From NCBI GenBank assembly GCA_008017065.1, contig SSGT01000100.1:1-39879 (forward strand): a DNA stretch of 39,879 nucleotides, read 5' to 3'. Each line of letters opens with the position of its first letter. The first letter of the stretch is position 1. The notes under the pieces are model-generated. The model was not told the DNA's origin, ran no database searches, and worked only from the letters and a program-made list of their open reading frames with translations. Both the position numbers and the translations under genes were made by a program. This DNA is from Crocinitomicaceae bacterium (GTDB lineage Bacteria > Bacteroidota > Bacteroidia > Flavobacteriales_D > Crocinitomicaceae). Of the stretch, positions 1-9,173 are shown in pieces.

Positions 1-181
1 CAGAAGAAGCAACTCCAATCATCCATTTAACCGTTGACGAAATCGCTTTCGTAGCCACAGTCGAAGCTGTTGTACCTCCGATCTGCGATTGTATACCAGC
101 CCACAAGTCGCTCCTTACAGGAACCTCGTGGTTGGATAGCTTCTCCGAAAATAGCTCTTTTATGTAGTCTTTATCTTTCAA
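1..181 (-). CDS. Partial CDS (runs off the left edge): putative anti-sigma factor or membrane protein partner of the ECF sigma factor
   Basis: Hand translation of the minus strand from TTG at 181..179: (M)KDKDYIKELFSEKLSNHEVPVRSDLWAGIQSQIGGTTASTVATKAISSTVKWMIGVASS, open to the window edge. An in-frame TAG lies just upstream of the TTG. It overlaps the sigma factor stop and is absent from the supplied ORF track. The 'ELFxxKLxxxEVPVxxxLWxxIQ' N-terminus resembles Bacteroidota proteins encoded after ECF sigma genes. Confidence 0.6.
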   Translation of the reverse strand, partial: MKDKDYIKELFSEKLSNHEVPVRSDLWAGIQSQIGGTTASTVATKAISSTVKWMIGVASS

Positions 182-707
182 TTTCTAATTTTTCTAATAC
201 GTGTCTCAAATAAGCTCTTGCTCTGGAATATTGTGACTTGGATGTGTTTTCAGAAACACCCAATAAATCTGCGATCTCCTTGTGGCTGTATCCTTCAATA
301 GCGAACAAGTTGAAAACCACTTTGTACCCTTCAGGAAGTGCCTGGACCATTTTCATCAAATCATCTGCTTGCAGTTGATCTGATGCCAATTCAGAAGAAG
401 TTAATTTAAAATCAACATCTTCCAATTTAGAGTCATTCACATGGCGCTTGTTTTTACGAAGTGCATCCAAGGAAGTATTCACCATAATTCTGCGAATCCA
501 ACCTTCAAGCGAACCTTCCATTTTGAAATCAGCCAATTTGCCAAAAACTTTTACAAATCCTTCTTGTAAAACGTCTTCCGCTTCCATTGAATCATTCACA
601 TAACGCATGCAAACCGCCATCATTTTTGACGCAAATTTATCAAACAACATTCGCTGAGCTTTGGCATTTCCTTTGACACATTCTATTACCAAGGTGTTGT
701 CATCCAT
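171..707 (-). CDS. RNA polymerase sigma factor, sigma-70/ECF family
   Basis: 178 aa. Region 2 'ARYVNDSMEAEDVLQEGFVKVF'-type motif, 'EGWIRRIMVNTSLDALRK', and region 4 'LPEGYKVVFNLFAIEGYSHKEIADLLGVSENTSKSQYSRARAYLR'. Confidence 0.95.
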   Translation of the reverse strand: MDDNTLVIECVKGNAKAQRMLFDKFASKMMAVCMRYVNDSMEAEDVLQEGFVKVFGKLADFKMEGSLEGWIRRIMVNTSLDALRKNKRHVNDSKLEDVDFKLTSSELASDQLQADDLMKMVQALPEGYKVVFNLFAIEGYSHKEIADLLGVSENTSKSQYSRARAYLRHVLEKLEIER

Positions 708-800
708 AGCGCTTGCTTATAACGTCAGACTTACAATCTGAATAAAAAGTTGCATCCGAAGTTAATTTTAAATTAAAAAAGCTAATTTCGTCTATCATAT

Positions 801-808
801 CAAAGTTA
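801..808 (-). promoter_or_regulatory. Bacteroidota -7 element TAACTTTG (TAnnTTTG), candidate promoter for the sigma factor gene
   Basis: Plus strand reads CAAAGTTA, about 94 bp upstream of the sigma factor start. Confidence 0.45.
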
Positions 809-811
809 GCG

Positions 812-2038
812 ATGTTTTTAAAATCTCTCTTCATTTTAGTACCTTGTTTTTGTTTCGCGACAAGTTCGGATGTACAAAGCCAAATTAAACTCAAACAAGG
901 TAAATGGAATGGTGAATTACAACTCAACCAACAAACCACATTGCCTTTTCGAATGGAAGTACAGAAAGTAAAAAAAGAGTATATTTTTTCCATTCACAAT
1001 GCTGAAGAAAAAATTGTTCTTAATCAACCCAGTATCCAAGCAGATTCAGTAGTCTTAGATTTTCCTAATTTTCATTCCGCTTTAAAATTTAAAATCAATC
1101 ACAAAAGTGAGTTAAACGGATATTGGATCAACTACAACAAAAACAACAATTACAAGATTCCATTTACGGCAACTGCTGTTTCAAAAAACGCAACGTCGGA
1201 TTCTGAAGCTACACCAATAATTCAATTGTCGGGAAAATGGAAGGCTACATTTGATCCAAGCACAGCGGATGCATACATGGCAATCGGGATCTTTAGAACC
1301 AACAAAAACAAAATCTACGGAACATTTTTAACCGAAACTGGCGATTACCGTTTCTTGGAAGGAACTATTCAAAATCAATCGTTTTCTCTTTCCTGCTTTG
1401 ATGGTTCACACGCTTTTCACTTTACAGGAACCGTTGAAAATGAGAAAATTAATGGTAACTTTTATTCTGGAAAACACTTCAAAGGTGAATGGATAGCAGA
1501 AAGAGACGAACTTTTTCAATTAAGAAATCCAGATTCATTAACATACATCGTTAAAAAAGAACCTTTTACATTCAAGTTGAAAGATGTAGAAGGAAATGAC
1601 TTTACATACCCAAACAGTCGGTTTGAAAACAAAGTAACGATTATTCAAATCATGGGGACATGGTGTCCGAATTGCATGGACGAAACCCGGTTTTTTCAAG
1701 AATTGTATACAAAATACAACGCAAAAGGTCTAGAAATAATTTCGGTAGGATACGAAACACCGAAAGAGTTTGCTGGTCAAGCAGAAAAAATAAAACTATT
1801 ACGCGATCGTCACCAACTCAAATTCACTTTTCTAGTAGGTGGAACAGCAAGTAAAAGTTTAGCTTCACAACAATTTTCAATGCTAAACGAAATCATTTCA
1901 TATCCAACCGCTATCATCCTTAACAAACGAGGAGAAGTAGTAAAAGTGCATACCGGATTTAATGGGCCAAGTACCGGTGAAATTTACACCAAATACGTAG
2001 AAGAAATGATTGCATTGATTGAAAGCTTACTAGAATAA
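812..2038 (+). CDS. TlpA-family thioredoxin-like protein with an N-terminal extension
   Basis: 408 aa with an N-terminal signal-like segment. C-terminal 'VTIIQIMGTWCPNCMDETRFFQELYTKYNAKGLEIISVGYE' carries the WCPNC thioredoxin-type active site. Confidence 0.88.
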   Translation: MFLKSLFILVPCFCFATSSDVQSQIKLKQGKWNGELQLNQQTTLPFRMEVQKVKKEYIFSIHNAEEKIVLNQPSIQADSVVLDFPNFHSALKFKINHKSELNGYWINYNKNNNYKIPFTATAVSKNATSDSEATPIIQLSGKWKATFDPSTADAYMAIGIFRTNKNKIYGTFLTETGDYRFLEGTIQNQSFSLSCFDGSHAFHFTGTVENEKINGNFYSGKHFKGEWIAERDELFQLRNPDSLTYIVKKEPFTFKLKDVEGNDFTYPNSRFENKVTIIQIMGTWCPNCMDETRFFQELYTKYNAKGLEIISVGYETPKEFAGQAEKIKLLRDRHQLKFTFLVGGTASKSLASQQFSMLNEIISYPTAIILNKRGEVVKVHTGFNGPSTGEIYTKYVEEMIALIESLLE

Positions 2039-3451
2039 TCAATGATTCACCGTTGGCCGATGATCTGCATTTCCAAGCATCCACGCGGTATGAAAAACCA
2101 ACGATGTTACTGCACGTAATTTATCGAAATTAATGGTTTCAATTTCATCCGTCTCGCGGTGATAATCGTCGTGAAATCCACCAAAATAAAAAATGCTTGG
2201 AATACCATTTTTCGCAAAATTATAATGATCTGAGCGGTAATAAAGCCTCAAAGGATCATTTAGGTCGTTGTACGTATAATCCAATTGCAACTGACAAAAT
2301 AACTTATTTGCCTGCTCACTCCATAGATGTAGCTCGTTACTCAGCCGATTTGAACCAATTAAATACACCGCAAACGTATCTTTTTCTGTCGGTTTTGTAG
2401 TTCTTCCAACCATGTCAATATTCAAGTCCGTTATTGTATTCGATAACGGAATCCAGGGATTGGAAACATAATACGCTGAGCCCAACAAACCCATTTCTTC
2501 GCCTGTCAAGGCTACAAACAAATACGAACGTTTTGGATTTTTTCCTTGATCTTTTGCCACTTGAAAGGCTTGCGCCATTTCCAACAAAGCAGCTGTTCCT
2601 GTAGCATTATCATCTGCACCGTTAAAAATCTTATTGCCTACACGTCCAATATGATCGTAATGCGCACTAACAACGATAACCTCTTCCTTCAAAACCGGAT
2701 CGCTTCCCTCAACAAATGCCATTACATTCTCTGTAAAGATATACGCTGGTTTCGGATTTAGTTTTGCTACAACTTCCACCGTCAATTTACGCGTTGATGT
2801 GATCTGACGAAGCTGTTTGGAAGGAATCTTCGACTTATCCATAAACAAATATGGATTCTTTACTACCGATTGTGGCAAAACCAAATTATCGGTTGAATAA
2901 TCGGTAAAATAACGACTATCATAATTGGTTACTAAAAAACAAATTCCCTTACATGCAATGGCGTTGATTTTGTCGAAATCAACCGACTTATAACTATCTA
3001 CTTCAACAATCAAAAACTCAGATGAAAAATTTCGCTTGGTATTGAAAAGTTCATTCGCTTGCACGTAAACAGGATTTACAAAGTTGAAGGCATGTGTTTG
3101 GTAAAGACCGTTGAAACCAAAGTCAGCGGGATAATTCAACACGGTATTCCCTATCGTCACCGAACCAGATTTTTGTTTTTGCAGCAACTCAAAGGTTTGA
3201 AAGTACGTTTTGGACGGAACAGGCGAACAATCCAATTTCTCAAACGTCGCTTGAATGTATGCAGCCGCTTTTTTTTGACCTGCATCACCCGTTTTTCTTC
3301 CCTCCAAACTATCCGATGCCAAAATGCGCACATGTTTAATTAAATCGGCCGTATCAATCAGTAATTCGTAATTATTACTTAAATCTTGCGATTTTACACT
3401 AAAAATAGAACCAATAACTGCACAACAGAACAACACATAACTACGCTTCAT
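2039..3451 (-). CDS. M28 family metallopeptidase (secreted Zn aminopeptidase-like)
   Basis: 470 aa. Signal peptide, 'VVSAHYDHIGRVGNKIFNGADDNATGTAALLEMA', 'ALTGEEMGLLGS' and 'YYRSDHYNFAKNGIPSIFYFGG'. Confidence 0.92.
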   Translation of the reverse strand: MKRSYVLFCCAVIGSIFSVKSQDLSNNYELLIDTADLIKHVRILASDSLEGRKTGDAGQKKAAAYIQATFEKLDCSPVPSKTYFQTFELLQKQKSGSVTIGNTVLNYPADFGFNGLYQTHAFNFVNPVYVQANELFNTKRNFSSEFLIVEVDSYKSVDFDKINAIACKGICFLVTNYDSRYFTDYSTDNLVLPQSVVKNPYLFMDKSKIPSKQLRQITSTRKLTVEVVAKLNPKPAYIFTENVMAFVEGSDPVLKEEVIVVSAHYDHIGRVGNKIFNGADDNATGTAALLEMAQAFQVAKDQGKNPKRSYLFVALTGEEMGLLGSAYYVSNPWIPLSNTITDLNIDMVGRTTKPTEKDTFAVYLIGSNRLSNELHLWSEQANKLFCQLQLDYTYNDLNDPLRLYYRSDHYNFAKNGIPSIFYFGGFHDDYHRETDEIETINFDKLRAVTSLVFHTAWMLGNADHRPTVNH

Positions 3452-3474
3452 GGCTAAAAATTTAACGTTAAAAT

Positions 3475-3918
3475 CTACTTACAAAAAGGAATTTTATCGA
3501 TTCTATTTTGATGTCTTCCACCTTCAAAATCGGTTGTAAAAAAAGTATCTACCATTTCCAATGCTTCATTCAATGAGATGAACCGCGCTGGCAATGTTAA
3601 AATATTTGCATCGTTGTGTTGACGAGCCAATGCAGCTATTTCATTTTTCCAACACAATGCACTGCGTACTCCTTGATGTTTATTCGCGGTCATATTGATT
3701 CCATTTCCACTACCGCAAAGTAAAATGCCCTTCATTCCCGGATTTTCCTCCACCATCGTAGCAACGGGATGCGCATAATCAGCATAATCAATACTATCGT
3801 TTGAATAACATCCTTTATCATCCACCGAAAAACCTTTACTTTGTAAATGCTTTACGATCGCTTCTTTCATTTCGAAACCAGCATGATCACAACCGATCGG
3901 AATCACCAACTTTGACAT
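3475..3918 (-). CDS. rpiB: Ribose 5-phosphate isomerase B
   Basis: 147 aa. 'IGCDHAGFEMKEAIVKHL', 'GILLCGSGNGINMTANKHQGVRSALC', 'NDANILTLPARFI'. Confidence 0.95.
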   Translation of the reverse strand: MSKLVIPIGCDHAGFEMKEAIVKHLQSKGFSVDDKGCYSNDSIDYADYAHPVATMVEENPGMKGILLCGSGNGINMTANKHQGVRSALCWKNEIAALARQHNDANILTLPARFISLNEALEMVDTFFTTDFEGGRHQNRIDKIPFCK

Positions 3919-3936
3919 AATTTTCTATTTTTGAAA

Positions 3937-3944
3937 CAAAGGTA
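3937..3944 (-). promoter_or_regulatory. Bacteroidota -7 element TACCTTTG, promoter for rpiB/M28 peptidase
   Basis: Plus strand CAAAGGTA, about 19 bp upstream of the rpiB start. Matches TAnnTTTG. Confidence 0.6.
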
Positions 3945-4830
3945 ATCCTTATTAACAATTCACACAAGTTATACACAATGACGTGCATTGCAATTTTTCA
4001 ATCAACTGAAAATAAAGACCAATTGAAAAAAACATGTTCACACGAATTGGAAAGAAATTGTTAATATTCGTTGAAAGAAACTGAAAACAAAAGCTAGGAA
4101 TATTCATAAATTATTTAAATCAATTTAACAAACCGAATATCCTACTAAAGTTTTGTTCATTTATAAGAAACATACGAACGACTTATCAGCACACAACCCG
4201 CATTTATCGCACAAAAAGTTATTCATAAAAACAGTTTTACACAACATTGTTTATAACCCAAGTATCAATTTAAAAATCAATTAAATAAACTGAATAAAAC
4301 TGTTGATAAACACCTTCAAAAATGCGATAACTCATTATTCAAAGTCTTCTTTCCATTTTTTGTACACACTATCAACATCATTAATAAAAGAAATAAATCT
4401 TTCTTTATAAAAATCTTTTCTTTTAAATAGTTAAAAAGAGAAACAGGTGAGGTACTTGCATAATTGAAAACGAATCGCTATCTTCTTTCCAACAGGTAGT
4501 TTTCCTTTACAACGCAGCTATTCAATACGCTTTCTGTAAATAAGTTACGTGTAATTATTCATTGTTATTTCGGTTGAACGTAAATACATGATCGATTCGT
4601 TCGATCCCATTTTCAAAAATTATTATTGCATTCAAAAATAGTGGAGTTGTTAACAAGAATTTTCAACTAATTTTTTTTGCGGATGTATGCCTTTAAAAAC
4701 AAGGGGTTCTTATGCTTACGTAGTTTCTAAAATTGTTTAATCTAATTGAAAAACAATGTTTTATAACAAAAATTATACAAATAAACGTGAAGATAAACGC
4801 GCTTGAATCAAGCCATATTAAATATTTCAT

Positions 4831-4838
4831 TACCTTTG
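4831..4838 (+). promoter_or_regulatory. Bacteroidota -7 element TACCTTTG, promoter for the LytTR response regulator
   Basis: TAnnTTTG match 20 bp upstream of the preferred ATG at 4859. Confidence 0.6.
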
Positions 4839-4858
4839 AAAAAGAAATAAATGAAGTT

Positions 4859-5617
4859 ATGCTGAAAATAAATGTACTTGTAGTTGAGGATGAATCTATA
4901 GTATCCAAAGATATTCAGCACAGTTTAATTAAATTAGGTTATCATGTTGTTGGAGCTGCTGCTACGGGTGAAAAAGCGCTCGAGATCGCCTCGGAGGAGA
5001 TGCCAGATGTTGTTTTGATGGATATCATGCTCAAAGGCGAAATGAATGGGATAGAAGCAGCTGAAATCATCAAGAGAGATTTAAAAATTCCAGTGATCTT
5101 TTTGACAGCTTACGCCGATGAAGCTACATTAAACAAAGCAAAAATAACAGAACCATACGGGTACATTATTAAGCCTTTTAAAGAAATCGATTTACATACA
5201 AACATCGAAATGGCGATCTACAAACACGAAAAAGAACGCGAATTGATTCGTGAACGTGATTTCCTGATGTCGATGAATGAAAATAAAGACAATCACAACG
5301 ATGGTTTTATTTTTGTGAAATCAAATAGTAAATTGGTCAAATTAAATACAAAAGACATTTTCTTCATTGAAGCGTTGAAGGATTATGTTGTGATTAACAC
5401 AGCAGATACCCGTTTTACAATTCATTCAACGATGAAAGAAATTGAACAAAAAATGGGAACTGCTGAGTTTATTCGTGTTCATCGTTCATTTATAGTACGC
5501 TTGGATAAAATTGTAACGATTGAGTTTCCGAATTTACATTTGGAAAACGACAAGAAACCAATTCCAATCGGCGGCTCATACAGAGATGATCTCAACAACC
5601 GAATTAAGTTGATCTAA
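4859..5617 (+). CDS. LytTR-family response regulator (REC + LytTR DNA-binding domain)
   Basis: 'MLKINVLVVEDESIVSKDIQ...PDVVLMDIMLKGEMNGIEAAE...PVIFLTAYAD...YGYIIKPF' receiver, then 'FIFVKSNSKLVKLNTKDIFFIEALKDYVVI...EFIRVHRSFIVRLDKI' LytTR. The ATG at 4859 is preferred over the track start at 4733 because of the homology start and the -7 box. Confidence 0.93.
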   Translation: MLKINVLVVEDESIVSKDIQHSLIKLGYHVVGAAATGEKALEIASEEMPDVVLMDIMLKGEMNGIEAAEIIKRDLKIPVIFLTAYADEATLNKAKITEPYGYIIKPFKEIDLHTNIEMAIYKHEKERELIRERDFLMSMNENKDNHNDGFIFVKSNSKLVKLNTKDIFFIEALKDYVVINTADTRFTIHSTMKEIEQKMGTAEFIRVHRSFIVRLDKIVTIEFPNLHLENDKKPIPIGGSYRDDLNNRIKLI

Positions 5618-5634
5618 AATAGTGATTAAAATAA

Positions 5635-5673
5635 AAAAAGTCCCGCTCCTGACAAAAGGAAGCGGGACTTTTT
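5635..5673. terminator. Bidirectional intrinsic terminator
   Basis: Inverted repeat AAAAAGTCCCGCT...AGCGGGACTTTTT between the convergent response regulator and DUF2007-like genes. Confidence 0.9.
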
Positions 5674-5687
5674 GTTGTACCGTATTT

Positions 5688-6338
5688 TTAGAGTATCTGT
5701 GAATGCATTCCGATTAACGAAACAATACTTGTAAGAAACGTGATCGATAAAATCACAATAGAAATAAGTGCGATGTACAATCCATGTTTACGGTCTGATT
5801 CAATGTAAGTGTACATTTTTTCGCCGTTGGGAAGTGTTTTTTTACTCGACCTTAAACTCAGACCGATGAATAAACCGAGAAAACCACTTACAAAAGCTAA
5901 AATATAACCTGCATAGATCCATGTCTTTTGGCTTTTTTCGGGTTGTTTAAGTGATTGTAAGCGTTGATCGACTAATAACTGAATAACATCAGGTTGAATT
6001 TCTTTTCCTCGCTTACGGAGCAAGTTCAAAGCAAGTTTAAAATCAAGGTCGTTCCATTCATCCCGTTTGGTTACAATTTCCATCAATTCATTGTCTGAAA
6101 ATTGATACAAGTAATAATTAGCAGGAATAGTTTCTGTAAACAAGTTAAGCGCCCGTTCTTCATCGTTTTCGTGAATGTAAACACGAATTTCAGTTTCAAA
6201 AACAAACGCAGGATCAAATCCTTTTTTGCCAACTTCTATTGAATAATCGATTTCATTTGCTTTCAGTGCCGAAGTCAATTCAAATGCATCCTCTTCATTT
6301 TTAAATGATTGAAACAGATATGTGCACTGATTTTTCAT
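5688..6338 (-). CDS. DUF2007-like (putative signal transducing) protein with C-terminal transmembrane helices
   Basis: N-terminal 'CTYLFQSFKNEEDAFELTSALKANEIDYSIEV...VYIHENDEERALNLF' DUF2007-like, then two hydrophobic helices. Start refined to MKNQC at 6338, which removes overlap with rnr. Confidence 0.65.
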   Translation of the reverse strand: MKNQCTYLFQSFKNEEDAFELTSALKANEIDYSIEVGKKGFDPAFVFETEIRVYIHENDEERALNLFTETIPANYYLYQFSDNELMEIVTKRDEWNDLDFKLALNLLRKRGKEIQPDVIQLLVDQRLQSLKQPEKSQKTWIYAGYILAFVSGFLGLFIGLSLRSSKKTLPNGEKMYTYIESDRKHGLYIALISIVILSITFLTSIVSLIGMHSQIL

Positions 6339-6345
6339 CCTAAAA

Positions 6346-8493
6346 TCAATTCGTTTGGTTGACAAGTTCCAAATTGATTTGTCGTTTTCGTGTGTCTACA
6401 TCGGTTACTTTGACATGGATTTTATCACCAAAGTTGTATTCGATTCCCGTTTTAGGTCCAACAATTTTATATTTTTCTGCATCAAAGTAAAAGCGATCAC
6501 CTGGAATATCAATCATCGGAATCATTCCTTCACATTGGTTTTCATCCATTTTCACAAACATTCCAAAATCAGCGATTCCAGAAACGGTTCCTTCAAAGGT
6601 TTCACCAACACGATCTTTCATAAATAGTGTTTGAAAGAATTTATTGGATTCTCGTTCTGCCTCCGTTGCTTTCCGTTCGTTGCGTGAAATTCGTTTACAC
6701 ATCTCATTTAGATCTGCGCCATACCGATGTTGTTTGGTTGTAAGTTCTTCAAACAATATGCGATGAACCAACAAATCTGCATACCGACGAATCGGAGATG
6801 TGAAATGAGTGTAGTAGGGGAAAGCCAATCCGTAGTGACCAATGTTGTCTGTTTCGTAGGTCGCTTTTGCCATGGAGCGAATAGCCATTGTTTGAATCAA
6901 TGAATATTCACTTGTGGGTTTGATTTTTAGCAACAATTCGTTGATTGCAGTTGAAATATCATCCGGACTAGTGAAGTTTAATTCGTACCCAAATTTGTCG
7001 ATAAACACCCGAAATAAAGCAATTTTTTCAATGTCTGGTTTATCGTGGCAACGGTAAACAAATGGAATTTTATCTGCTTTGTTTCCTGGCTTCGCAATAA
7101 ATGTTGCTACTTTTTTATTGGCAAGTAACATGAATTCTTCAACCAATTTGTGTGCATCTTTGGATGTTTTTAGAATCACATTTGTAGGATTTCCACCGGC
7201 ATCTAATTCGAAGCGCATTTCTTCGGATTCAATATTTAGCGCGCCCGATTTTAAGCGTTTTTTGCGTAGAATTTTCGCAATTTGGTCTAAAAACAAAATT
7301 TCTTTTTTGTAATCACCTTCAGCTCCCTCGATTATTTCTTGTGCTTCTTCGTAGGTGAATCTTCGGTTGGAATGAATGACTGTTTTTCCAAACCATTGGT
7401 TTAAAACTTTCCCTTTTTCATCCATTTCAAAAACAGCAGAAAAACTAAATTTGTCTTCATGCGGTCGGAGTGAACACGCCATGTTGGAAAGTTGTTCAGG
7501 CAACATCGGAATTACGCGGTCTACCAAGTAAACAGAATTGGATCGTTTTAATGCTTCCTCATCCATTGGTGTCCCCGGTTGGACGTAGTGACTCACATCT
7601 GCGATGTGCACACCTATTTCGACGTTTCCATTTTCTAACCATTGAATAGAAATCGCGTCGTCAAAATCCTTCGCATCAATTGGATCGATGGTAAGTGTTG
7701 TGATATTTCTAAAATCGCGTCGTTTTATAACTTCTTCTGGGTCTAAATCCATCGTCACTTTTTCAGCAGCAGCAATTACGGCTTGCGGAAATTTGATTTC
7801 GAGTCCTTGATTGACCAAAATTCCTATCATTTCCGTTTCGTTCGTATTTTTAGAACCCAATACTTCGATTACTTCGCCGTACGGACTTTGAGACGATTTA
7901 GGCCAAGCGGTGATGCGAACAAGTACTTTGTCTTTGTCTTTTGCTCCGTTTAATTTTTCCTTTGGAATGTAAATATCAACTCCATTTCGTTGATTATCAG
8001 GAATAAAAAAAGCAAATTTTTCGTGTGCTTCAACTGTTCCCACAAATTGAGTACGTTCACGTTGCAGTACTTCAACAACCTGACCTTCTGTTTTGGTCGC
8101 TGTTTTTTTGGTGATTGCCACTCGAATTCGGTCGCCGTTCAATGCGTGATTTACGTGTTGTGGTGCAATGTAAATATCGGCTTCATTTTTATCAGTTAGT
8201 AAAAATCCAGCACCGCGCTGTGTCATTTGAAATTCACCTTCAACTGTTTTTGAGTGTTGATTCAGTTTGAATGTTCCATGACTAGTTTCTCTCAAAAACT
8301 CGGCATTTACAAGGTCTTTCAAAACGCCAAAAGTTTGTTTACGGAGTTCACCTTCTTTGATACTAAGCAAGACACAAATTTCTTTATGACTGTAGTTGGT
8401 AGTAGGATTTTTGTCAAAAAGTTTTCGAATGATGTGTGTTAAACTTCCTTTGAATTTACTTGGTTTGTTGTGTTTAGCTTTTTTTTTAGCCAT
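6346..8493 (-). CDS. rnr: Ribonuclease R
   Basis: 715 aa. 'TIDPIDAKDFDDAISIQW', 'VHIADVSHYVQPGTPMDEEALKRSNSVYLVDRVIPMLPEQLSN', 'HFTSPIRRYADLLVHRIL' and a C-terminal S1 domain. Confidence 0.96.
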   Translation of the reverse strand: MAKKKAKHNKPSKFKGSLTHIIRKLFDKNPTTNYSHKEICVLLSIKEGELRKQTFGVLKDLVNAEFLRETSHGTFKLNQHSKTVEGEFQMTQRGAGFLLTDKNEADIYIAPQHVNHALNGDRIRVAITKKTATKTEGQVVEVLQRERTQFVGTVEAHEKFAFFIPDNQRNGVDIYIPKEKLNGAKDKDKVLVRITAWPKSSQSPYGEVIEVLGSKNTNETEMIGILVNQGLEIKFPQAVIAAAEKVTMDLDPEEVIKRRDFRNITTLTIDPIDAKDFDDAISIQWLENGNVEIGVHIADVSHYVQPGTPMDEEALKRSNSVYLVDRVIPMLPEQLSNMACSLRPHEDKFSFSAVFEMDEKGKVLNQWFGKTVIHSNRRFTYEEAQEIIEGAEGDYKKEILFLDQIAKILRKKRLKSGALNIESEEMRFELDAGGNPTNVILKTSKDAHKLVEEFMLLANKKVATFIAKPGNKADKIPFVYRCHDKPDIEKIALFRVFIDKFGYELNFTSPDDISTAINELLLKIKPTSEYSLIQTMAIRSMAKATYETDNIGHYGLAFPYYTHFTSPIRRYADLLVHRILFEELTTKQHRYGADLNEMCKRISRNERKATEAERESNKFFQTLFMKDRVGETFEGTVSGIADFGMFVKMDENQCEGMIPMIDIPGDRFYFDAEKYKIVGPKTGIEYNFGDKIHVKVTDVDTRKRQINLELVNQTN

Positions 8494-8623
8494 GTTGTAT
8501 ATTTAATCTTTTGCTAAATTACGACAAAAAAATGAAACTAAAGGGAATTGTACCTGCTTGTGAATCCTTTGTTTAAAAGCAATCTGAATTGTAAATCAAA
8601 ACAAAAGCAAAGCTTTTTTGTTT

Positions 8624-8631
8624 TAACTTTG
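8624..8631 (+). promoter_or_regulatory. Bacteroidota -7 element TAACTTTG, promoter for ferritin
   Basis: TAnnTTTG 16 bp upstream of the ATG at 8648. Confidence 0.6.
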
Positions 8632-8647
8632 TATAAAAGGAATCCAT

Positions 8648-9169
8648 ATGAACGCACGAGTTGAAGCAGCATTGAATGAGCAAATTTTGAAAGAAAGCTC
8701 ATCTTCACAATATTATTTAGCCATGGCTTCTTGGTCTGAAAACCAAGGATTGAATGGTACAGCACAATTTTTATACGGTCAATCAGATGAAGAACGTTTT
8801 CACATGTTGAAATTAGTTCGTTTTGTGAATGAGCGTGGCGGAAAAGCAATCATACCATCGATCCAACAACCGCCCGTAGAATTCACAGATTTAGAAACGG
8901 TTTTTGAATCGTTGTTGTCGCATGAAATTGCTGTCACAGAAAGTATCAACAATTTGGTTGATGTTTGTTTGCAAGAGAAAGATTATACGACGCATAATTT
9001 TATTCAGTGGTACGTTGCAGAGCAGTTGGAAGAAGAAGCACAGGCGCGTACGATTTTAGATAAACTGAAGCTGATTGGTGGCGACAAAGGGGGAATGTAC
9101 ATGTTTGATCGTGATTTAGAAAATTCAGCGATCAAACCAGCGATGACATCCGCTGCACCAGCAAACTAA
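8648..9169 (+). CDS. Ferritin
   Basis: 173 aa. 'LNEQILKESSSSQYYLAMASWSENQGLNGTAQFLYGQSDEERFHMLKLVRFVNERGG' ferritin-like diiron motif. Confidence 0.95.
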   Translation: MNARVEAALNEQILKESSSSQYYLAMASWSENQGLNGTAQFLYGQSDEERFHMLKLVRFVNERGGKAIIPSIQQPPVEFTDLETVFESLLSHEIAVTESINNLVDVCLQEKDYTTHNFIQWYVAEQLEEEAQARTILDKLKLIGGDKGGMYMFDRDLENSAIKPAMTSAAPAN

Positions 9170-9173
9170 AGAG

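Larger units (their letters stand above)
3919..4858. other. Long AT-rich intergenic region with DnaA-box-like 9-mers (candidate oriC or large regulatory region)
   Basis: No credible ORF over ~0.94 kb. TTATACACA at 3969-3977 and TTTTACACA at 4235-4243 match TTWTNCACA. One-mismatch relatives are TTGTACACA at 4360-4368 and TGTTGATAA (minus-strand TTATCAACA) near 4301-4309. Confidence 0.35.

Noticed and set aside
700-993. 97-aa minus-strand ORF over the sigma factor / redoxin divergent region
   Set aside because: It overlaps the start of the redoxin gene and the end of the sigma gene start region, shows no family motif, and covers the promoter region; most likely spurious.
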